From the NCBI RefSeq assembly GCF_043641665.1, contig NC_092181.1, positions 11,563,818-11,627,817 on the forward strand: a stretch of DNA of 64,000 nt, in the 5' to 3' direction. This DNA is from Enoplosus armatus (lineage: Eukaryota > Chordata > Actinopteri > Centrarchiformes > Enoplosidae). How positions within the stretch are numbered: the first letter of the stretch is position 1; each line of letters begins with the position of its first letter. The position numbers and the translations under genes were made by a program. The notes beneath the pieces were generated by a model that was not told the DNA's origin, did not search any database, and saw nothing but the letters and a program-made list of their open reading frames with translations. This document shows, in pieces, positions 58,230-64,000 of this stretch.

Positions 58230-61200
58230 TTTGCCTGCTGTTACCACCCACAGCCAATTACAGCGACGACTGGACGTCTCAGTGGAGTTCACTGGCAGTG
58301 GCCCTGCAGATATCTCCATATTCATCACCCTGAATATATTCAGCGCTCTCTCTATCCAAATAGTCTCATCCACATTTCCACGGCTCCGTGTCTTTCTCAT
58401 CACTGTCTGGTAAAAAGGTCAAGAAATAAAAAGACGTCCAACTCGTCAGCTGCTGCCCGAGAATCACTTGTGGAGAGTAACTTACAGTTCATTTGCTCAA
58501 GTACGATGTCGAGGCACATGCGCTTTACTTGAGTGTTTCCATTTTACGCTACTTTATACTTCTACTCCAGAACATTTCAGAAGGAAATGTTGTACTTTTT
58601 ACTGCACTGTTTATTTGATGGCTGTAGTTACTTTTCAGATCAAGATTTACATAAACAAGACTAAGAGTCTGCAGCCATGCCAGTGGCTCTGTGAGGTTAT
58701 ACTTACAGTAAGACACAGCTGTGAATGCTAACATCAGCGTCAGGCTAAAAACAGACCACTGTTAAACTTTAAACCAGTGGTTCCCCAACATTTTTGGCTT
58801 GTGTTTCAGATGAGTTCCACCAAACAGTTCATTCCTTTCTTAACTTCTCAGATTATACATTAATACAAATATATGTAGCCTAACTTCTTCTTTACTACTC
58901 TATTAATCCTCTCACTACCACTACACACTGTGACCCTTTGGAGGCCCGACCCTTAGATTGGGAACCACTGGACTAAACTACCTAACTGTACATAAAGCAG
59001 TTTAATCTAGCTCCACCTCAACAAGCTACAATAGCAAAATGCTAATAATGTCACATAAAACAATATATTTATTATATAAGTGTTAATAATAGAAACACCT
59101 CAGACTACATCCTCCAAAACGATCGTACAGTTAAATCAACACCTCTCTAAAAGAAAAACTGAGCATTATAACCCTCATGAAGGTATGATTTATTGCAGGA
59201 CGGTTCTATTAGACTGCATTAGTTTTAGCTAGGTGTAAACCAGAAACTGAGTTTAGACAAGCTCCTTATATTTCCAGATCCTGTCCACGTATTTCAAGCT
59301 GTTTATGCAGTATCTGTAAACCGCCAGGGGAGGGAGACTCTCACTCACATCAAAGTGTCACACCTGTCACTTCAGAAGCTGTCAGAGTTCAGCCTCGCAG
59401 ATGATGTTCCAGCTCGTGCTCATTATGTTCGTGTACAGAAACACATTAAACCCTCACTCAGCGAACCTGTTCACTGCATTGCATAATACCAGATACGTTC
59501 TAGCTGTCACTCGTTTGATCCACGCAGCCTCGGTGAACCCTACATTCAGCTGGGAATAATACCAAATACACTCTGAGCCAGGGCCACTGCAGGACAGCCT
59601 GCAGCAACCAGAGAGAGAGAGAGAGAGAGAGAGGGATGTTTTCTGGATGCCCCGGGAGTGTGAGAGGAGAGTAAACAATACAGAGTCTGGTCCCTTCCTC
59701 TCATTGTTGCTGCCGCTCTGGCAGGAAGACTATTGTTTGATGAGAAGCTGATTGGCAGATGCAGTCGAAGTGATGAATGAATGTGGCCCTTTGGTGAAGA
59801 CAGAACCACCAGTGCCAGGTGTTATGTTTAATTTCATTTCATTGTGACTTTAATCAATTTATCCTTTATTTAGTAAGACACCCCTGAGAAAAAAAGTCCA
59901 AAACGGCAGCACAAAGGCTTAAATAAAGGTTGCCAGACACCAAACAAACAAATACTCTGAGATACATAATGACAGATTACAAAATAAATAAAATAGTAAA
60001 AGGGCAAGATAAAGCTTAATGCGACCTACAAACAGGAGGAGCAGCTTAAAAACAAAGTGCCTCATGAGGTTTTTAAATTTCCCACGTAACACCAAGTGAC
60101 TTCAGAGTAGAAAGGGCAGAGTATTTGAAACGTGAACAACAGTCAACAACAACATCTCTTCATAAACTGCCTACACTCGACTACATCACAACATTTTGTG
60201 CACCACAAACCGTGGAGCTATCAGGCTTGCCACAGCTGAAATACAGGTAAAAGGGATACGCAGGGATATTATTTAACACGTTGAGCCGTCATCTCCCATT
60301 CTTCCTCTGTTTGTTGGCTTTTCTTGCTTGTTTCCTTTGCTCTATGGATGGCAGTGTTGGTCTGTCAGTTGGTTGATCGATCGGGCGATCATGTTGGTCC
60401 AGACTGAAACGTGGAATTTTGTAGACATTCATCTACAAAATTGATGAATCCTAATTACTGTTTTGATCGCTGACATTTCCTCTAGCACCATCAGGTCAAA
60501 ATTGCAGTTTGTCCAATACTTTATGACCAAATACCTGCAAAACAGCATTCCCATCAGCCTCAGCTACTTTGTGTTTAGTGCTAAATGTTAGCATGCTAAC
60601 ACGCTAAACTAAGATGGTCAGCATGTTAATATTGTCATTTTGAACATGTTGCAATGCTGACGCTGGCATCTAGCTCAAAGCACCGCTGTGCCAAAGCGCA
60701 GCCTCACAAAGCCACGAGCGTGGCTGTAGACTCCTACTGAGTCTTCAGACAAAACACAAAGCAAATTTTAGAGGCAGCATGAGCAAAAAAACTTGCACGT
60801 ATACCTTAATGAATCTGTTTCATAAACGTACAGAGACGAGAAGAAAAGGGAGACTAGAGGGAAAAAACAGAAAGAACCAGAGTTTCTGGTGAATTCAGTT
60901 CAGAGGCTGAGCTGAACAAAAACACACAGTCTTCACTGTAGAGAATGAGATTACAGACACGGTCCAGTGGTCAAATTCATACGACGCATGGCGACGACTT
61001 AAGTCTTGTTTGCTCATGTTAGCTTGTTGCAACAGTAACAGCATTGGGTAATGAGTAATGACTAAACCCTCTTTTGTTCAAAATCACTATCCTGTTGTGG
61101 GCGTATGGTAGTGATTAAGAAAGACAAGTTGATTTTTACACATGACACAAATGTCCTGCTCAGTATGTATCTTGGTCACAATAAAAAACAAAAAAACTAA

Positions 61201-62812
61201 TGGATCAATATCAGGACTGTTAATGTCAAAAAAGATATTGATTTTTTTAAACTCTAAAATATTGATGTCAATATCGGCTTCAGTTATAGTCATCACACGT
61301 GCAAATCTAGAGCTCTATATAAGGAGTATTGAACGTCACAGCATAAGTTTGTCCACCTCTGAATCTGATCAGTTGCTGCATTATTGTTCATTTGTTCACT
61401 GGTTCTTTCCTCCTTCCTTTCTCTCCTTCAGCTTCTCCTTTCTGAGCTTTGTTCCGGTTGAATGAACTCCAATCACTCAAATGAGCAAATCATCAATAAT
61501 TAATAGATGAGATGAGTGCATGAAGAGCGCCAGAAGGCAGACTCAGTTATACAAAGGATACTATATCGATACTAAAAAAAACACTCCATCTAATTTGTTG
61601 AATCATCTTCAACCAGAAGTTGTGTCTGCAGCCGGCCACAAGCATTTAAAATCCCTGTTATTATATTTATATACAGTTGAGATACTGTGCACCATCAGTA
61701 CTATAGGCTCCACTGAAAAACACCAGACTCAGGGGGATTATGTCCTTGTCTGCAAAGCTTCAACTGTACATTCTGCACATAAGAATAAAAATGGACAGAA
61801 CTGCTTCTATAGACCGCTGCGTTAGTTTTCCTGTTTCTGGTCCAGTCTCTCATGAAGCACATTTTGAAGCACATCTTTGACCAATCACACTGTTTGGCTA
61901 AAACTACCCATTGCATAATCTGATTTAAACCGGATTTATCTGCATGCAGTATGCACATACTGTGAGCACGCAAATGAAACTTGCAGCACTGGGCCTGCAG
62001 TGAATCAGCATGTTACCGAACTGGTTAGACTGGTTTCTGTGCTGTCAGTTGTGAGTTAGTCATGATGCTACAATGACACTTTTATATGTTCTTATCTACA
62101 GCAAAGGGCTGCAACTAACAATTATTTTCATTATTGGTTAATCTGCTGACTGTTTTCTTCGATTAACTGATTAATCATTTGGTCTATAAAATGTTGGAAA
62201 ATAGTGTAGAATTGCCCTTTTTTTCGTCTTCAAATGTCTTGTTTTACTCGACCAAAAGTCTGAAACCCAAACATATTCAGATTTACTATCATGCATGACG
62301 AAGATAGTCCTCAAATTTAGGAAGCTGGAATCGGCAAATGTTTGACATTTATCTGGAAAAATGGCAATTATTCGATGATCAAAATAGATGCAGATTAATA
62401 ATCTGCCGCTCGATTAATTGTTTAATCAGTGACCCTTTACTACAGTAAATCAAGCCATAGAAGTGATGTGTGTGTGCAGCAATGAGAGAAACAATATCGT
62501 AACCACACCAACATGTTTCATACAAAATGACAGATTAATAAAACAGTAAATGAAATATTAAGCTCAATGTGACCTACAAACAATAGTAGTGTATCATTAC
62601 TATACCACAGTATCATGACTGCACCCACAAAGTGTCGGCAGATCAGCACAGAGAGCTGAAGATTTGGTTTTATTTAGGATTCTGCATGTGGCTCACCCAG
62701 AGTAGTGATGGATGGATGCAGCCAAAGCGTTGCCTGATCCACCAGGAAGGATACCCAACGGGGTCTGGATGGCCTCCTCCCAGTCTGGCCTCTCCAGCAG
62801 ACCATTGATCAC
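55468..62812 (-). CDS. sphk1: sphk1, sphingosine kinase 1, last two coding exons
   Basis: SPHK1 phosphorylates sphingosine to sphingosine-1-phosphate at membranes. On the - strand, exon 62812-62697 (116 bp, phase 0 to 2) reads [20 protein letters not shown] then [13 protein letters not shown], the glycine-rich nucleotide/lipid-binding loop of the DAGK-type catalytic domain. It splices (donor GTGAGC) over a 6.4 kb intron to the terminal exon 56326-55468 (859 bp, TGA at 55468). That exon has [68 protein letters not shown] and the conserved VDGE near the end; 324 residues in all. The linker between YLP and the VVVQEEDF block is Ser/Asn-rich and unlike the mammalian one. The protein stops about 21 residues after VDGE, without the longer proline-rich mammalian tail. 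N-terminal exons lie past the right edge. Sphk2 is less likely given synteny with ube2o. Confidence 0.94.
57589..57740. repeat. CTGCAACTAAT-family repeat, partial
   Basis: Starts AGGGCTTCAACTAATGATTA and continues TTTTTATCATCTATTAATC and AAAATGTCTGAAAATAGTGA, then loses similarity. Confidence 0.65.
58195..58227. repeat. (AC)n microsatellite
   Basis: Pure dinucleotide tract in the sphk1 intron. Confidence 0.95.
58478..58735. repeat. Repeat fragment related to the 11434-11881 element
   Basis: Contains TTTACTTGAGTGTTTCCATT, CTACTTTATACTTCTACTCC and TTGTACTTTTTACTGCACT, wording typical of the AAGTAAAAGTA-type fish element. The terminal CAGTGG ends are missing or degraded. Confidence 0.55.
58775..58970. 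mobile_element. Short MITE with CAGTGGTTCCC ends
   Basis: 196 bp, starting CAGTGGTTCCCCAACATTTT and ending TTGGGAACCACTG. The inverted ends are hAT-like, with a GGCCCGACCC motif near the right end. Flanking sequences resemble each other only weakly. Confidence 0.75.
59082..59247. repeat. Dispersed repeat, CATGAAGGTA family, copy 3 of 3
   Basis: Contains AATAGAAACACCTC, CCCTCATGAAGGTATGATTT and GCATTAGTTTTAGCTAGGTG; same orientation as the copies at 19316 and 39856. Confidence 0.75.
60350..60760. repeat. Dispersed repeat with ATGTTAGCATGCTAACACGC
   Basis: Includes GGTCCAGACTGAAAC, CATCAGGTCAAAATTGCAGT, TGACCAAATACCTGCAAAAC and GCTCAAAGCACCGCTGTGCC in the order I know from a frequent percomorph repeat. 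The boundaries are approximate. Confidence 0.6.
62104..62430. repeat. CTGCAACTAAT-family repeat, near full length
   Basis: Starts AAGGGCTGCAACTAACAATT, followed by GATTAATCATTTGGTCTATA and AAATGTCTTGTTTTACTCGA, and ends near CGATTAATTGTTTAATCAG. The best-preserved left end of the family in this window. Confidence 0.75.
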
Positions 62813-62836
62813 CTGACAGACACAGACGGATATATT

Positions 62837-63693
62837 ATTACAGATGCAGAAAAATTAGTCCATGCATTTGTCACGTCTAGGCTGGATTATTGCAATTCCT
62901 TATTATCAGGCTGTCCCAATAAGTCCCTGAGGACTCTCCAGCTGATCCAGAATGCTGCAGCACGTGTACTGACAGGAACCAGGAAAAGAAATCATATTTC
63001 TCCTGTATTAGCTTCTCTGCACTGGCTCCCTGTAAAATCTAGAATAGAGTTTAAAATCCTTCTCCTCACCTACAAAGCTCTTACTGGTCAGGCACCATCA
63101 TATCTTAAAGAGTTCATAGTACCCTATTACCCCACTAGAGCACTCCGCTCCCAGAATGCAGGGCTGCTTGTGGTTCCTAGAGTCTCCAAAAACAGAACAG
63201 GAGCCAGAGCCTTCAGCTGTCAAGCTCCTCTCCTGTGGAATGGGCTCCCAGTTTGGGTCCGGGAGGCAGACACACTCTCTACTTTTAAGAGTAGGCTTAA
63301 AACTTTGCTTTTTGATAACGCTTATAGTTAAGGGCTGGCTCAGGCCTGCCTGGACCAGCCCCCTAGTTATGCTGCTATAGGCCTACACTGCTGGGGGACT
63401 TCCCATGATGCACTGAGCTTTCCTCCTCTCCCTCCTCATCTTTGCACATTCATCACAGTCCAATGCATGTTACTAACTTTATTTCTTCCCCGGAGTTTCT
63501 TTGTGCTTTGTCGACTCGTAGGTCGCTGTGGATCGTGGTCCTGGTACGCCTGGGTGCTGCTGCCGCCATGGGCCTGCCTGACTCTCATCACTACAGTTAT
63601 TATGTTTAGTCGTAGTTCTGTCACTATTAAAGCTCCTATTATTAATATTACAGCTATTTCTACTGTTAGTGCTGCCATACATCTTTGCCTACC

Positions 63694-63732
<39 letters not shown>

Positions 63733-63780
63733 GTCTCTACGTCTATCTCTCTGTCTCTGTCTCTGTCTCTCCCTCCCTCC

Positions 63781-63836
<56 letters not shown>

Positions 63837-64000
63837 AACCCAACCGGTCAAAGCAGATGACCGCCCACCTAGAGTCTGGTTCTGCTCGAGGTTTCTGCCT
63901 CTTAAAAGGAAGTTTTTCCTTGCCACTGTCGCCAACGTGCTTGCTCATGGTGGGAACTGTTGGGTCTCTGTAATAACATTATAAAGAGTCGGTCTAGACC
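62837..64000 (+). mobile_element. L2-type non-LTR retrotransposon, 5'-truncated, runs off the edge
   Basis: An uninterrupted + strand frame (62837-63331, 164 codons, no ATG) encodes the C-terminal end of a LINE reverse transcriptase. It has [48 protein letters not shown] and [11 protein letters not shown], the block order of L2/CR1/Jockey-related elements. A 3' UTR follows, with (CTGT)n (63692-63732) and (CT)n (63766-63832), then the well-known fish tail including GTTTTTCCTTGCCACTGTCG and ATTATAAAGAGTCGGTCTAG. The lack of stops in the frame suggests a young copy. It is oriented opposite to sphk1, with its 5' break a few tens of bases from an sphk1 acceptor. Confidence 0.85.
63692..63832. repeat. 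(CTGT)n and (CT)n microsatellites inside the LINE 3' UTR
   Basis: Tetranucleotide then dinucleotide tracts; the source of Arg-Glu and Ser-Leu open frames on either strand. Confidence 0.95.

Larger units (their letters stand above)
56327..62696 (-). other. sphk1 intron before the terminal exon, repeat-rich
   Basis: 6.4 kb, mostly old interspersed repeats: about 57118-57190, 57589-57740, 58478-58735, 58775-58970, 59082-59247, 59965-60035, 60350-60760, 62104-62430 and 62525-62585. Also (AC)n at 58195-58227 and (GA)n at 59611-59634. No additional exon was found. Confidence 0.75.

Noticed and set aside
63436..63973. 168-170 codon frames with Arg-Glu or Ser-Leu runs
   Set aside because: Translations of (CTGT)n/(CT)n repeats within the LINE 3' UTR.

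Overview
The window is vertebrate nuclear DNA and almost certainly from a ray-finned (percomorph-type) teleost. It holds split genes with GT-AG introns and many (CA)n tracts. It also has a Tc1 transposon and other interspersed repeats of kinds common in perch-like fish. No prokaryotic, viral or organellar gene organisation is visible.

Four genes were assembled exon by exon, in alternating orientation. (1) The terminal coding exon of rhbdf2 (iRhom2), + strand, 6105-6536. (2) A complete three-exon aanat (arylalkylamine N-acetyltransferase, the melatonin-rhythm enzyme), - strand, 13068 to 10184, 202 aa. (3) A complete ube2o (E2/E3 hybrid ubiquitin ligase), + strand, 22 coding exons from 15757 to 45899, 1387 aa. 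(4) The last two coding exons of sphk1 (sphingosine kinase 1), - strand, 62812-62697 and 56326-55468; its 5' exons lie beyond the right edge. From memory, the order and relative orientation match the human 17q25 cluster SPHK1-UBE2O-AANAT-RHBDF2. These are neighbours by ancestry; nothing suggests one pathway.

Layout: 1-6104 is rhbdf2 intron; 6537-10183 is the two facing 3' ends of rhbdf2 and aanat; 13069-15756 is a divergent aanat/ube2o promoter interval; 16219-29284 is the large first intron of ube2o; 29285-45899 is the exon-dense part of ube2o, interrupted in intron 13 by a 1.6 kb Tc1 copy with a frameshifted transposase. 45900 to about 49.2 kb is probable ube2o 3' UTR, with possible alternative splicing at the stop codon. 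49.2-55.4 kb is intergenic, with repeats, a palindrome and a few unassigned candidate exons. 56327-62696 is a repeat-rich sphk1 intron, and 62837-64000 is the 3' end of an L2-type LINE sitting against an sphk1 splice acceptor.

I found no convincing undescribed multi-gene system. The more unusual signals are splice-related: microsatellites serving as 3' splice-site tracts, and a ube2o stop codon embedded in a consensus 5' splice site with two in-phase downstream acceptors. Other points are a 29-nt-armed interrupted palindrome, a large repeat pair flanking the end of ube2o, and several uncharacterised open frames.
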